64,000 bases of DNA from Diplolepis rosae (Eukaryota; Arthropoda; Insecta; Hymenoptera; Diplolepididae): the NCBI GenBank assembly GCA_030998225.1, contig JAPYXD010000484.1, positions 1,488,001 through 1,552,000 of the forward strand. The letters run 5' to 3'. Of this stretch, positions 1 through 10,865 are shown piece by piece. The translations under genes and the position numbers were made by a program. Each line of letters begins with the position of its first letter. The first letter of the stretch is position 1. The notes below the pieces were generated by a model. It saw only the letters and a list, made by a program, of their open reading frames with translations. It had not been told where the DNA came from and ran no database searches.

Positions 1-842
1 TCAATCGTGGCAAAATGCCGTCCTTTCATGAGTCTCTTCAATTTTGGGTACAGGAAAAAGTCACAGGGGGCTAAGTCTGGTGAATACGGTGGCTAATGCA
101 TGATTACGGTGTTGTTTTTGGCCATAAAATTACAAACAATGACAAGTGAGCAGGTGCGTTATCGTGATGCAAAAGCCATGAATTGTTTTTCCACGATTCC
201 AGGCGTTTCTTCGGTATTGCTTCATGCAACCGGCGCATAACTGCAAGGTAATACTCCTTATTAACCGCACGACCTTGTGTTAAGAACTCCAGATGCACCA
301 CGCCATCATAATCAAAGAAAACAGTGAGCAAAACCTTGACATTTGTCCGAACTTGACGTGCTTTTTTTGGCCTTGGTGATTCAGTGTGCTTCCATCGGGA
401 TGATTGTGCTTTGATTTCGACGTCATAACCATATACCCATGATTCGTCACGAGTTATGACCCTTTTAAGCAAATCTGGATCGTCGTTGATGTCATTCAAC
501 ATTTCCTGAGCGATGGTTATGCGACGGGTTTTTTTGGTCAAAATTCAGCAATTTTGGAACAAACTTCGCTGCCATACGCTTCAGACCCAAAATATCCGAA
601 AAAATTGCATGGCATGAGTCAACCAATATGCCGACATCCTCATCAACTTCTCTAATAGTGATTTGACGATTCTCCATAACAATTTTCTTCACTGCTTCAG
701 TGTTTTCATTGGTTATTGACGTGCTGGGCCGTCCAGGGCGAGCGTCGTCATTCACCTCTTCTCGACCTTCTGTGAAGAGCTTGTACCACTTGTAAACATT
801 TTTTTGACTTACAGTACACTCACCGTATGCCATTTTCAACAT
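1..842 (-). pseudogene. mariner transposase, frameshifted
   Basis: Two overlapping minus-strand frames together make most of a mariner transposase. The N-terminal frame (842 down to 492) holds the helix-turn-helix DNA-binding region, with QKNVYKWYKLFTEGREEV and the linker RPGRPSTS. The second frame (541 down to 104) carries the first catalytic aspartate in TRDESWVYGYD, where family members normally read TGDESW, and the second in LLHHDNAPAH. The frames overlap around 492-541, so at least one indel separates them. A further stop or indel lies near 104, before the last DDE/D block at the window edge. It is clearly mariner and clearly non-functional. The subfamily is probably irritans-like from the terminal repeat, which is an inference. 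Confidence 0.9.
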
Positions 843-1104
843 TTCAAATGTTTGTTAGCACTTAATTCCATTTTTTACACAAAATTTGATGCATATTCTT
901 TGATCCATTTTTTTCAACAGCAGAAAATCGTCAACACACGCAAAACACTTCTAACCTTTATGCCTCTCAGAAACAAACAAAAAATGCTATATTGCTAAAA
1001 CTGTGAACATATATTCGGGACAAGTGTGCCAACATAGGAAAACAAAATCAAATGTACATAGACCGCGAAATTTGAAAATTCACCTCATTTTTTAACAGAC
1101 CTCG
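1..1104 (-). mobile_element. mariner element, right part, cut by window edge
   Basis: A mariner-family DNA transposon read on the minus strand. Its 5' end is the right end: the terminal repeat reads ACGAGGTCTGTTAAAAAATG inward from 1104, and a TA target dinucleotide follows at 1105-1106. The element runs leftward through a degenerate transposase and leaves the window before its 3' terminal repeat. At the left edge the minus strand still codes for the conserved block that follows the third catalytic aspartate (FFLYPKLKRLMKGRHF). Mariner elements move by cut-and-paste into TA sites. The reading frame is broken, so the copy is dead. Confidence 0.9.
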
Positions 1105-1171
1105 TACTACATTACGTTAGCTTCATTGGCTATTTTATTTTAATTTTTTGCTTGGTCTGTAATCATTAGTG

Positions 1172-1253
1172 ACTTTTGGGTGGACCTACAGCTTATAGTG
1201 AGTTCCGAAACACTTTTGGATGGACCTACAGCTTAGAGGGGATTCCGAACCAC
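1172..1253. repeat. two-copy tandem repeat, ~41 bp
   Basis: Two adjacent, slightly diverged copies of a ~41-bp unit containing TGGACCTACAGCTTA lie between the first and second mariner relics. The function is unknown. It may be a local duplication in the insertion site. Confidence 0.6.
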
Positions 1254-1362
1254 TTTTCGCGTTCAAAATAAATTAATAAATAACATTACTCTATATCGTT
1301 CTGCACGTGCGTTCAGCCTGTCAGTTCGTCTTCTTATATGGCTTCTGCCAGTTCTTTTGTTA

Positions 1363-1755
1363 TCAAGACTTCTTTGCAAAAGATCTCAAAAGCAAAATAT
1401 TTTTCTTTTCTAAGTAGTTGGCGTACGATAATTTCTTATTAACGTAACCAAGTTGTTTTAAATGTCTTTCAACGCATGCATGTGACATGTTAAGCTTCTC
1501 TGCGATCTCTCGTGTTGTACGACACCGATTATTTCCTATAATTGCTTTTATTTTGTCGTCGTCAACTTCAGTTGGGCGTCCAGAGTCTGGTGTATCTTTG
1601 AGGTCAAAATCTCCGGAACGAAAACGAGCAAACCAATTCTGGCACTGAGGTTCTGTTAATAATTTTTCACCATAAGCATTATGAAACTGTTTCCGATCTT
1701 GCACTGCGTTTTTACCTTTTCGGAAGTAATAAAGTAAACGTCTGGAATCTCCATT
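1363..1755 (-). pseudogene. mariner transposase, N-terminal half only
   Basis: The minus-strand frame reads through YYFRKGKNAVQDRKQ, then QCQNWFARFRSGDFDLKD and SGRPTEVDDDKIKAII, and ends with the second helix-turn-helix block TTREIAEKLNMSHACVERHL and LGYVNK. These are the paired HTH and GRP-like linker that bind the terminal repeats. The reading frame already runs open upstream of the first methionine (near 1704), so the original start lay near 1755. The catalytic DDE/D domain is missing altogether. Residues after LGYVNK no longer match the family. Confidence 0.85.
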
Positions 1756-1935
1756 TCAAAACAATGCAAAACAATAAATAAACAACAAAACTTGAATCTT
1801 TTTTTTATCTGAATGATTTATGAAACGCCAGCTGTCAAATGCCATATACGGTCTGAAATTTGTAATGGAGAAGAACGACTTCGAACGACTAGTCATCTAG
1901 CGGAAAAAAGCGAAATGACTTTGTTGCCAACCCAA
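1363..1935 (-). mobile_element. mariner remnant (second family), 5' part
   Basis: The right terminal repeat, read on the minus strand from 1935, is TTGGGTTGGCAACAAAGTCA, the end typical of cecropia/Hsmar1-type mariners. It is followed by TA at 1936-1937. Only the 5' half of the element is visible: leader, N-terminal DNA-binding region, then an abrupt loss of homology near 1363. No left terminal repeat is seen, so the copy is truncated. Confidence 0.85.
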
Positions 1936-1984
1936 TATATTCTATAAAAGCAAAAATTTAATTCTATCAATTATAATAACCTCT

Positions 1985-2296
1985 TACTCTCTAAATCCAA
2001 AATGGAAAACCACTTTTTTCTAGTGGAAAACCACATGTTTCTAATGGTTATCCACTATTTGACAAAATGCGAAGTACGCCACTCGATTAGTGGATGATCA
2101 CTAAAACAAATAATGGTTAACACTTCGGAGCATGTACGAAAGCTTCGTTACGAACAGACAAAACACGATCAAACACGACTGCAGACGATGAATTTTTAAA
2201 ATCACTGATTTCTAAGTAGAATCAACTATTAAGTAAGTGGTTAATCACGCACTAGATAAAACAGTGGCTATTCCAATATTTTGGATTTAGAGAGTA
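1985..2296. mobile_element. MITE with TA target duplication
   Basis: Inverted ends CTCTCTAAATCCAAAAT at the left and its reverse complement at the right, flanked by TA (1985-1986 and 2295-2296). The ends extend imperfectly to about 30 bp and include the AGTGG blocks. The element is ~310 bp, has no coding capacity, and fits a Tc1/mariner-type non-autonomous element. Confidence 0.8.
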
Positions 2297-2366
2297 CTAA
2301 AATAAACTGTAATTATATTTTGTATGTTTTCAATTGATTTTCCTTATTAAATATAATATATAAAAT

Positions 2367-3140
2367 ATATGGGTCATTCCATATCATATTTACAAATGAA
2401 AAATAAAATGGCCCCGAATGTATTTTTTAATGAATTAGATACAAAATAAATTGACCCGTATTTTTTTATTTCCGCATGATATGCGAAATTTTCAACTTGC
2501 GGATACTTAAATATTTAAAGAGTGGAAAAGCTCATTTTTTTCGAAATTTTCTAGTTCGTTAACGAATTCATAGAAATTCACGAAATTTTGGGAGTATGTT
2601 CGTGATTAATCAGACCTTATTTATCCGCTTGAAGGAATCAACTACATTGTTTTTTATACAACGAATGGGCAATTGTTATAAACAAATTGTAGTTACAAAA
2701 AATGGGTCCCTTTAAAATCGTCTTTTCGATTACTCAAATATTTTTCGTACCATCTAGAATAACTGGTTAAAATTTCTAAGTGGACCGTTCATTGGTTTTG
2801 GAGATATAATTAATTATACACAGTCTCTCCAGCCCGAGCGCGTCGTAGCGCGCTGTCCACTCAGGCTGTGCGACGCGGTGTCTGCACGAACACGTTCGTG
2901 CAAGAATTTTCTCGACTTTTCCGATATTATTTGTGAGCATCGTACACTGCCTTCAGTTTAGCGTGAGACATTCGGTGATCTACACTGTTTTGAAAAATGT
3001 CCTCAAGTAAATTTCAAAGTATGTGCTGCAACCCTCTGAAATAAAATACGGGTCAATTTATTTTGTATCTAATTCATTAAAAAATATATTCGGGGCCATT
3101 TTATTTTTCAGTTGTAAATATGATATGGAATGACCCATAT
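2367..3140. mobile_element. TIR element, ~100 bp ends, ~770 bp
   Basis: Left end ATGGGTCATTCCATATCATA and right end its reverse complement. The inverted arms (about 2367-2465 and 3037-3140) are almost identical over ~100 bp. The centre holds an unusually GC-rich patch (about 2825-2900) with short CG palindromes. It has no ORF. A 15-bp AT-rich direct repeat beginning ATTAAATATAATA flanks it loosely (2346-2360 and 3145-3159). This may be a target duplication or just AT-rich context. The superfamily is not assigned. Confidence 0.8.
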
Positions 3141-3220
3141 ATATATTAAATATAATATAATAACGTGGAAAATCAGTATGCTGAAAATTCAACACGCTAC
3201 GAGTAATAATATAAATTTTT

Positions 3221-3318
3221 CGAAATCTTTAATGCACGCTTTCATGCTTCACCCTACACTTTTGAATTTTAGTCAACTTTGATTCATTCTTGAACATTTA
3301 ATATATCACAAATACGAG
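3221..3318. repeat. dispersed repeat, copy 1
   Basis: About 98 bp containing TTAATGCACGCTTTCAT and GATTCATTCTTGAACATTT. It recurs in the same orientation at 55806-55902 with about 80% identity by eye, so it is an old interspersed repeat of unknown class. Confidence 0.65.
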
Positions 3319-4025
3319 GAGAAATGCTTCATTGTAAAATCTAGTATTATTATATCTATTTTTACTAATAGTTAATAGGAAGCGAGGATATAGTAACAAA
3401 ACTAGTTTTAGACAGGAGGAAATACTTTTTCTGAACCAATTGTAAATGTAGTGTAACTTTATAAATTACAATTGAGAGTTACAAAGATGAATATCTTTGA
3501 TGACAAATTGAAACTAGAAATAAGGGATACCTACATAAATAAAAAGTAAAACTATCAATGCAAGAATTGGTCTTTAGAATAATATAAATTGCAAAATAGC
3601 TTAGAGAAATTATCATTGTCAATAGTTTTGAACAATGAAGAGAGAAAGACTTGAATATTTTGCAATCGAATATATTATATATTGGAATAGTACGTTGCCA
3701 AAATTCCCATTGGAAATAGTAAATATAATGCCGAGCTTAGTTTGGTTTTTCGGTTTTTTTTTACGATTTTCGGTATTTAAGGGATGAAATGAATGCGGTA
3801 AACTCGATGAAAATAGATTTAAACGACTAGAGGCTGTTTTTTTCCAAACTCAGTACATCACTTTTTGGTTGCTACAGCAACGTTGCGAACTTCATTTACC
3901 TCAATGTCGTATTCTTGTGCTCGTGTTTAAAAATTGGAATCCGGCATTATTTTTCATTAAAATTTTGTTCCTGGCAATCTCAGTGTGCACTCGGGCGGTG
4001 TTCTGTTCAATGATCTTAGATCATG
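3319..4025. other. AT-rich intergenic stretch
   Basis: No coding region, RNA gene or repeat that I can support. Open frames in it are short and have no recognisable motif. Confidence 0.5.
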
Positions 4026-4197
4026 GATGGAATTTACTCCCTCGACTTTTGCATTTTATTGAAAACAAAAAAACATTACATTAAATTACATTACTCTTTC
4101 AAGTTGTTTTTCAGTTATATTAAAAAGTGTTCTCAAATTATACTTGAAAAATTGCGTCTTTTCAATAAAATGATAAAGTGGAGGGGATAAATTCCAT
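4026..4197. repeat. imperfect palindrome (~37 bp arms)
   Basis: TGGAATTTACTCCCTCGACT at 4028 pairs with GAGGGGATAAATTCCA ending at 4196. The arms of ~37 bp are about 85% matched and the loop is ~95 bp. It may be an old MITE. Confidence 0.55.
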
Positions 4198-4755
4198 CGG
4201 GATCTGTGAGCACTGGTTTTGTTGTCAAGTTTCATTTTAATAACTAAACTGTGTTTTGATGATTACCGCGTTCGTTCCGATCGTTCGGCAACTCTTCTTC
4301 GTTGGGAATCTCCAAAATCCCCTACTTATTATATACTATTTATGTATACTTAAGGATTTTTTAGCTATGAAATCTAACTTATACAATCACAGTAAGTGAA
4401 GGGAAAGGAGAAAAAACAAAACAAGAAAATGAAATACAATGAGTTTAGCATAATTTACTAAATTATAATTGCACGGATTTTAGCTTTTGATTATTGGGTT
4501 TAAATTTAAAAATATAACGGTTAATATTTATATGTGTCATAAAAAATGCGACTCATTGCACTGAATAGGGCCCCCATTTGTGGCCGAAACGTTTGCCTTT
4601 TTTTAAACTTGTGTCACAGTACTTAAAAATCGGACAAAAATACTGACCCCATGCCAAATCAATTATTATAAATATAAAGAATGTTTTTTCTTTCATGTAA
4701 CACGACTCATAATATAATTTCATGTCTTAAAATCATAGAATAGTATATTTTCTAC
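4198..4755. other. AT-rich intergenic stretch
   Basis: No feature supported. Nothing coding is visible on either strand. Confidence 0.45.
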
Positions 4756-5047
4756 TAGCGGGTTATAAAGTGGATTTTATTGCCCCGTACGGGGCAAACA
4801 AATTCATTTTCTGACCCCCTAGTAGAAAAAAAATGTGTGCAACACGGGAAAAACATTTATTTTACTCGTGTCGTTGTTACCCTCGCTTTGCTCGGGCATC
4901 AAACTTCACACTCGCAAATTCAAACTCCACAATCATACGAGTAAAATAAATCTTTTTCCCGTGTTTCACACGATTTTTTTCTAGTAGGGGGTCAAAAAAT
5001 GGATTTTTTTTTCCGCAGGGGGCAATAGAGCACTTTATGACACGTTA
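4756..5047. mobile_element. MITE, ~290 bp, TA-flanked
   Basis: Left end TAGCGGGTTATAAAGTG and right end, in reverse complement, TAACGTGTCATAAAGTG. Inside these the arms continue with TTGCCCC/GGGGCAA, TGACCCCCTAGTAGAAAAA and CGGGAAAAA blocks, so most of the element folds on itself. There is no ORF. Confidence 0.75.
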
Positions 5048-5676
5048 CATTTTCCTGCATTGCTGTCTTCTTCGGAAATTTTTTAAAAATTATTATTTTA
5101 TTAATAAAGCGGTGGCATATAATTGGTAATGACGGACCTTACCACATGGCCTTAACTCTTTGATATTCATTAAAAATAATTGAATATTAACTTTTTAAAT
5201 TTCTGATCACGGATAAAAATGATGGGCAGAAAAGGGACTCTCAACAGTATTGAACATTTTTAATACTTTTAATCCAAGTCTTCTTACCGAGAAAGAATTG
5301 CATATTTAAGATGTTACTTATATAAAAAAACGACCCGTATTGTTCATCATCGTTAAAAATATAATAAGATAATTCACTGTAACTGACACATTTAAAAAAA
5401 ATACATTACATGTATTATACATGTATACATGTAGTTGCGAAAAGCGAGGTTAGTTAGAACTTCATAACATATATTTCAACAACTGCTTCTAATTTTTAAG
5501 CATAACAAGAAATATCAAAGAATTACATGCATACCTTAATTCATCTTCGTCAGTATCGCTATACTGGCCTGCTTCTACTTCAAAATTCATTATTAGTTTT
5601 TTGATGAAAATTGATGAAAATAAAGTTTATAATCAGGGGGACGATACTCGTCTTGATTCGTCTCCTGACAGCTCTC
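5048..5676. other. intergenic stretch
   Basis: AT-rich, with a small palindromic run of ACATGTAT-type repeats near 5405-5435. No gene or element is supported. Confidence 0.45.
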
Positions 5677-5753
5677 AGGCTAAGACAACTGTGTGAAGAA
5701 AAAATGGCAAAATTCTTAGCGCCACCTGTGTCGGGCGGTGAACTAACCATGTT
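5677..5753. repeat. partial copy of the 56.7-57.2 kb MITE
   Basis: About 77 bp, including TTAGCGCCACCTGTGTCGGG, match the left end of the MITE at 56660-57175 in the same orientation. The rest of that element is absent here. Confidence 0.65.
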
Positions 5754-5787
5754 TTTTCTACTGGTAGATTGCTTCGGACACCTTTAG

Positions 5788-6066
5788 GGTGCCATCCCAT
5801 GTGGGTGCGAAATTCAAAGCAGAAAACGAACAGCCAATTACAGAAAAGCTTTAGATTTCTTTATTCTTCAAGGTGTTCTGTAATTGGTTTTTCGTTTTCT
5901 GCTTGGCATTTTGCGCCCACATGGGATAGCACCCATGTGGGCGCGAAATGCGAAGCAGAAAACAAACTGCCAATTCAAAAAAAGCTTTAGATTTCTTTGT
6001 TCTTAAAGGCTTTCTGTAATTGGCTGTTCTTTTTCTGCTTTGCATTTTGCACCCACATGGGACGGC
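5788..6066. repeat. two tandem hairpins with CCCATGTGGGYGCG ends
   Basis: Two adjacent foldback units (about 5788-5931 and 5930-6066). Each arm starts CCCATGTGGGTGCG, or the variant with CGCG, runs through GAAGCAGAAAAC, and folds back around an A/T-rich AGCTTTAGATTTCTTT core. The shared middle block acts as an end for both. The end motif resembles that of the larger element at 6175-9490, so these may be its deletion derivatives. Confidence 0.7.
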
Positions 6067-6336
6067 ACTCTTACCCATCGTTTAATTGCATTTTTGTAAT
6101 TTTGCACTAGGTATTTCATTCTCATTTGATTTCACAGCAAAAAAGGTCAAGGTGCAGCCCCATGGATGGCAGAAAGCGCAAAACGCAAAGATGAAAACCA
6201 AAAGTAACTAGATTGCTAGTGCGGCCTAAATTGTGAACGGGACGTAAGTTTTTATAGTCTGGTATTCCGGTTCTGTGTTTCGCTTGTTTAAAGTATTTAA
6301 ATTTGGTTATGTGCTTTTATAGCCGCAGTGCTTGCA

Positions 6337-8609
6337 ATGCGAATAATAAATCTCCAAAATAATTTATTTAAAAAGGTGAAGATAATAGAGAGTGATAACG
6401 AGAATATACCGGTATGTGAATGAACTTTATTTGCACAATAGGAATAGTTTTTGGGGATATTAAAAAATGATGATCTCGATAATCTTAAGAGTTCTTTTAG
6501 GTTATCTTTCTTTTTAATAAATTTATAGTCTTCTGGATTGTTTAAATTTATTTTCTTGTTGATCCGTATAAAATATACTTTCTAATTCAAACTTTTCTTT
6601 TGAAGGCAACTAAAAAATGTGGCTATTGTGGATGTCTTTTGAAGGACTTTGACATGTCACAATTTTGGAAGCATTCGTGCTTTCTAAGCTACGACGAAGA
6701 AAAACATTCCATTTGTGTTGACGAATGTCACGTTGTAACTATGGGTAATATTCGTTTTTATTAATTTATTCGTAATTTAAATCTAATTTAATTTAAATCT
6801 TATGCATGCGTCTCTTAAATACTTGTACTTTAGATTGAATAAAACATATTAATAAATTTTTTGTGCATTCCGTAAATTAGAACTCATTACACCTACTGAA
6901 GAAGCTTCTACAAGTGACAAGGGTAGTAGGCAACAGTGGAATAATGATTGGGATGAGTTACTTATTAAAGAAGTGTCGCAGAGGCCAGCCTTATATAATT
7001 ATCGGTTGCCCATTAAAGACCGCACCAATCTGAAGAAAAAGGATTTGTGGAATGAAGTGTACAATTGTTTGGAAGGTTTGTTTTCCATTTCCATTTACGT
7101 TATTTGATGGGCTGAGAGTAAAAGCGAAATCTTGAGGGCAAACATGAGTTAAAAGCATCGTGTGGGCAAAAACGAGTTTAAAAAGAAAGGAGGAAAATCA
7201 GGATTGTACCATATAATATAATGAAATAAGTAACCCTTGTAGAAGAAAATAATTGGACCCGATTGGGACCGATTGATCCGATTGACCCCATTTCAAAAAC
7301 ATGATTGAAACCGATTTATTAATCGGATTTAAAATGGTCTCGCCTGATTGAATCCGCTTAATGAATCGGTTTCAATGATGTTTTTGAAATGGGGTCAATC
7401 GGTCTCAATCCGGTCCAATTATTTTCTTTTACAAAGGAAACCATACATAATCCTCCATTTTTTGTTTCTTTTTTAACTCGTTTTTGTTCAGATCGTAATT
7501 TTATCTTTCATGGAATTAACTTTCACTGTCCACTAATGCTCATTTCAAAATGTTAAAAACTAATATTACGCGTTCAACGAGAATCTACACGAATTGTACA
7601 GGATGAAATGGTTGATAAAGAGTACATGGAATAATAAGTTTGTATAATTTCAAACATTTTTTGTACTTGCATTCGAAATTATATTCAAAAAATAAATTAC
7701 GCCAGAATGCAAATTGATACTCAATTCTAATATTTCTTCAGTGTAATAGAGAAATTTAATTGCGATTGAATGAATAACAACAATAAAAAATGTGTATAAA
7801 ATAAAAATTGGCCAAATGATATTTTTTATGTTCAAATGTTTTCTGACCTTTCATAATGTAATAGTATATTACGACCCTAGGCAAGAATGTTTGAGTTCCT
7901 GGCGTATGTGATATAAATGCTTCGCCTCGGCATTAATATCACATACGACAGGGCATTCAACATTCTGGCCGTGGGTCGTATACTATTTTTCTTGATCTCC
8001 AGCCGAAAGTACGCCCAAAACCTAAGCGAAGCCGAGGTTTTTGCTGCTCGTGGTGTGCATTTTTAAAAAATTTTAAATAAAATGCAATCATAAAATAACT
8101 GCAAAAAAAAATTGAAAATCCAACATTTTTTTTTAAATTAACAAGTACCACAGAAAATTTATTCTTAGATAACAGTATTAATATTGATCAACAGTAACTT
8201 CAAAATCACACATCCAGTAATACTAATCTTATTACAATAATTATTATTACTTTTATGAATATAATTATTAAATTATTATTATTATTATTCAAATTTAAAT
8301 TTAAGAATTTGAAATCTTTCTATGGAAAAAAAGACACTTTCGACTGCAAACTCAAACTAATCAATTTGAAATAATTATTATTATTTTAGTCATTAAATAT
8401 ATAAAATAATAAAATTTGCTATCCAGAATGGGAGGTAGTTTTTGATAATCGAGTTCAAAAGGAAGTTAAAATTAACTTGTAAGATTAGCGTACTATTTAT
8501 TAATAATTTGAGGTTACAGACAGATGAATTAAACAAACGAATTAACGATGAATTTAGCGGCACTATTGAGCCACAAAAAACAAGTAAAAGGACACGAAAA
8601 GGCTGCTAG
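6337..8609 (+). CDS. four-exon gene: zinc-finger-like plus MADF-like protein
   Basis: Exons inferred from GT/AG sites with consistent phase: 6337-6411, 6606-6744, 6881-7075, 8524-8609 (stop TAG). The start is the ATG at 6337 inside the left terminal repeat. Exon 2 encodes a cysteine/histidine-rich segment (KKCGYCGCLLKD, FWKHSC, ICVDECH) that resembles a zinc finger. Exon 3 has a serine/threonine-rich linker and then WDELLIKEVSQRPALYNY and KKKDLWNEVYNCLE, which match the first two helices of a MADF/Myb-like DNA-binding domain. The third helix is absent from the spliced product, so an exon may have been lost among the nested MITEs or the gene may be decayed. Exon 4 encodes a basic tail (SKRTRKGC). 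Spliced length is ~165 aa. The likely role is binding the element ends, by inference from transposon accessory proteins. Whether it is expressed is unknown. Confidence 0.6.
7165..7489. mobile_element. nested hairpin MITE
   Basis: Outer ends GGCAAAAACGAGTT at the left and AACTCGTTTTTG at the right. Inner arms run from AATAATTGGACCCGATTG to ATTGACCCCATTTCAAAAAC and return from about 7378 to 7433. It lies in the long intron after exon 3 of the 6.3-8.6 kb gene. Confidence 0.7.
7861..7985. mobile_element. nested hairpin MITE, ~125 bp
   Basis: The arms ATAGTATATTACGACCC at the left and GGGTCGTATACTAT at the right enclose a near-complete foldback with GCGTATGTGATAT/ATATCACATACG. The loop of ~20 bp reads AAATGCTTCGCCTCGGC. 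Confidence 0.7.
8300..8373. repeat. SINE-like repeat, copy 1 (truncated)
   Basis: Shares AAGAATTTGAAATCTTTCT, GGAAAAAAAGACACTTTCGA and a final CAAACTC..AATTTGAAAT block with copies at 24246-24357 and 49141-49367. It lacks the central segment that holds the B-box-like motif in copy 2. Confidence 0.6.
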
Positions 8610-8614
8610 GTTTT

Positions 8615-8849
8615 AATTTTTCTGTTTTGCAAAACGTAAAATTATGTTCCTAATGTTCCATGCGAGCAGAAAACGCTCATGACGTAACGAGCAGAATTAC
8701 AAGAACCAATGATAATAAGATTTTCCATTGTATCCCTTAAAAGAAATGTTACGATTGGTCTACGAAATTGCACTGCTGACGTCATGAGCGTTTTATGCTT
8801 GCATGGGACATTAGGAACATAATTTTACGTTTTGCAAAACAGAAAAATT
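8615..8849. mobile_element. hairpin MITE, ~235 bp
   Basis: Almost perfect ~70-bp inverted arms beginning AATTTTTCTGTTTTGCAAAA, with an AT-rich centre. It sits six bases after the stop codon of the 6.3-8.6 kb gene. The ends loosely resemble the TTCTGCTTTGCGTTTTGCGC end of the host transposon. Confidence 0.75.
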
Positions 8850-9839
8850 CGGAACATTGTAGAAAGGAACTCTATGAGGTACAATATTTGGAAAATTATA
8901 TATTTATAACATATAAGTTAGCGTTGTTAAAGTTGACGTAAGTTCCACATTTCTTTTTAAACATAATTTATATTTTTTGAAATGTATATTGTAAAAATCT
9001 TACATATGAACTACAGATGTATCCTAACCACAAACCTATATTTATCATATTAGACGCTTATCTTAATTGAATTATCACTAATTAATAATGTTATTTTTAA
9101 GTGCGTACAAAGTACCGCTTTGTACAAGATTAACACTTTAACTTATTTCGTTTGGATTGCTTCATATATTCTTTTATAAGTTAGATATATTGTCATATTA
9201 AACCTTTACCATCATGTCTAAAACTATGATGTTTATAAAATAACAACAACATTATTATTTTATTTCATTTGATTCCATTCATTATCTTCACCTTTTTAAA
9301 TAAATTATTTTGGAGATTTATTATTCGCACTGCAAGCACTGCGGCTATAAGCACATAACCAAATTTAAATACTTTAAACAAGCGAAACACAGAACCGGAA
9401 TACCAGAATATAAAAACTTACGTCCCGTTCACAATTTAAGCCGCACTAGCAATCTAGTTACTTTCGGTTTTCTGCTTTGCGTTTTGCGCTGTAATGTCCG
9501 TATTGATATTACGATTGAGATCACTCGATTTATTATCATTGACAATATATTTATGAGAATGTACAAAGAGCGCGAATCGATAACAAATATATTCTGCCTG
9601 AAACGTTCCGCCCGTTCAATCTCAGACAGGCACGGCCAAGTCTTATAGGAGGAATTGGCAAATTTTAGAACTTGGTCGAAGGGATGAAGGGGAGGTGCGG
9701 GGTGTTGAGTAGTTATCTGGTCCGTGGAAGGTGGCTCTAGATATGATGACTAGATGTATCTGCGGGGAAAGGGTATTTGAATAATGCAAACACGAGACTG
9801 TCTCAAGTTTGGTTAGTTGCTGCCAGTTATTTTTGGAAA

Positions 9840-10016
9840 ATGGATCGTAATAAATGCATTGTGCCAGCTTGTAATTCATTACGGAAGAATGAAAAAGTTG
9901 TTCCAATACATCGACTTCCAAGAAATAGTGTCACTGGACGTAAGTGGTTAGAGTTGTGCGGAAATGAGGAACTTCGAAATGCGCCATACGATGAGCTAAC
10001 ATCAAAACGATTTTTC
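9840..10016 (+). pseudogene. THAP zinc-finger exon of a P-element relic
   Basis: The frame from ATG at 9840 reads MDRNKCIVPACNS, then HRLPRNSVTGRKWLELCG and a final SKRFF. This is the N-terminal THAP fold (C-x4-C, conserved HRLP and W) used by P-element transposases to bind DNA. The closing C-x2-H pair is missing. The frame runs into AT-rich sequence after 10016, so either a second exon has been lost or this is a truncated copy. The matching C-terminal transposase exon lies 1.9 kb downstream on the same strand. The frame is also open for 21 codons upstream of this ATG. Confidence 0.8.
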
Positions 10017-10865
10017 ATTTATTTAATATTTCTTCACCATTAATCATTTATAAGACTTCATTTTTAATTGTAGAAAAAGGTACAGCAAATAAACTGAGTT
10101 TTAAACATAGTTTTTAGTTGCTATGCATTTAATTAATTAACTGAAAATAAATGCAAAACTGATAGAATAAGATTCGGAAAATGAAGAAGAAAATGTTACT
10201 TATAATTCACTTGTCACTTTTTAATCTTTCTATTCATTCATTTTGCATTAATTTTTGCATTTTCCCTATATTATTTAATTCCTCAACACATATAAAGGGC
10301 CTGTATACACATACACATGCACCTACACATGCACATTAATCTTAGTTATCTGGTCCGAGGTAGGTGGCGCACAAGTTTCGCCAAAAATATTACATTAGCT
10401 TGACTGTGCCTGATCTCAGATTTAGTTTAGTTTGCTTTCCTTTTAGAAACTTAGAGGGTAAAGATATCTATATAAATACTAGACACATTTCTTTCTGAGA
10501 ATAACAGTTGGCATGGACATTTGGTATGAATAATTTAACCCTAATCTTTCTATTTGAATTATATTCTACGTTTCTAAAATAATATTTGTATCGTATCTAA
10601 TTCAGGATAAAGAGAGGTAGAATAAAGGCTGTTTCCTTAACGTATTTTCCTTACTTATTTAGAACCATAGCATATGTATGTAAAGTAATTATTTAAAATA
10701 AGAATAATATTTCATATTTAATATTTGAATTTCGATACTATCGATTCGAGATATCGCACTGAACGGAGTTACGTAAGAAGCGTAATTGAGAAAAGGGTAT
10801 TAGAACCTCAAAGCCCTACCGTTACATGCACTTTCTGCCATCTATGGGACCATAGTTTTAGTTGC
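10017..10865. other. decayed interior between P-relic exons
   Basis: No coding motif is seen where the catalytic part of the transposase should be. A short direct repeat, AGTTATCTGGTCCG, occurs before the THAP exon (9707) and again at 10343. CACATGCAC-type simple repeats lie near 10300-10335. Confidence 0.5.

Larger units (their letters stand above)
6175..9490. mobile_element. 3.3 kb TIR transposon carrying a spliced gene
   Basis: Inverted arms of ~210 bp (6175-6386 and 9281-9490) begin AGCGCAAAACGCAAAG and are about 93% identical by eye. Between them lies a multi-exon gene on the plus strand whose start codon is inside the left arm, plus three nested hairpin MITEs (7165-7489, 7861-7985, 8615-8849). 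No transposase catalytic domain is visible, so it is either non-autonomous or has lost one gene. A DNA-binding accessory protein beside a transposase is known from PIF/Harbinger elements. Assignment to that group is an inference, and the target duplication could not be defined. Confidence 0.75.

Noticed and set aside
5769..6078. Open frames on both strands
   Set aside because: They mirror each other because the DNA is a double hairpin.
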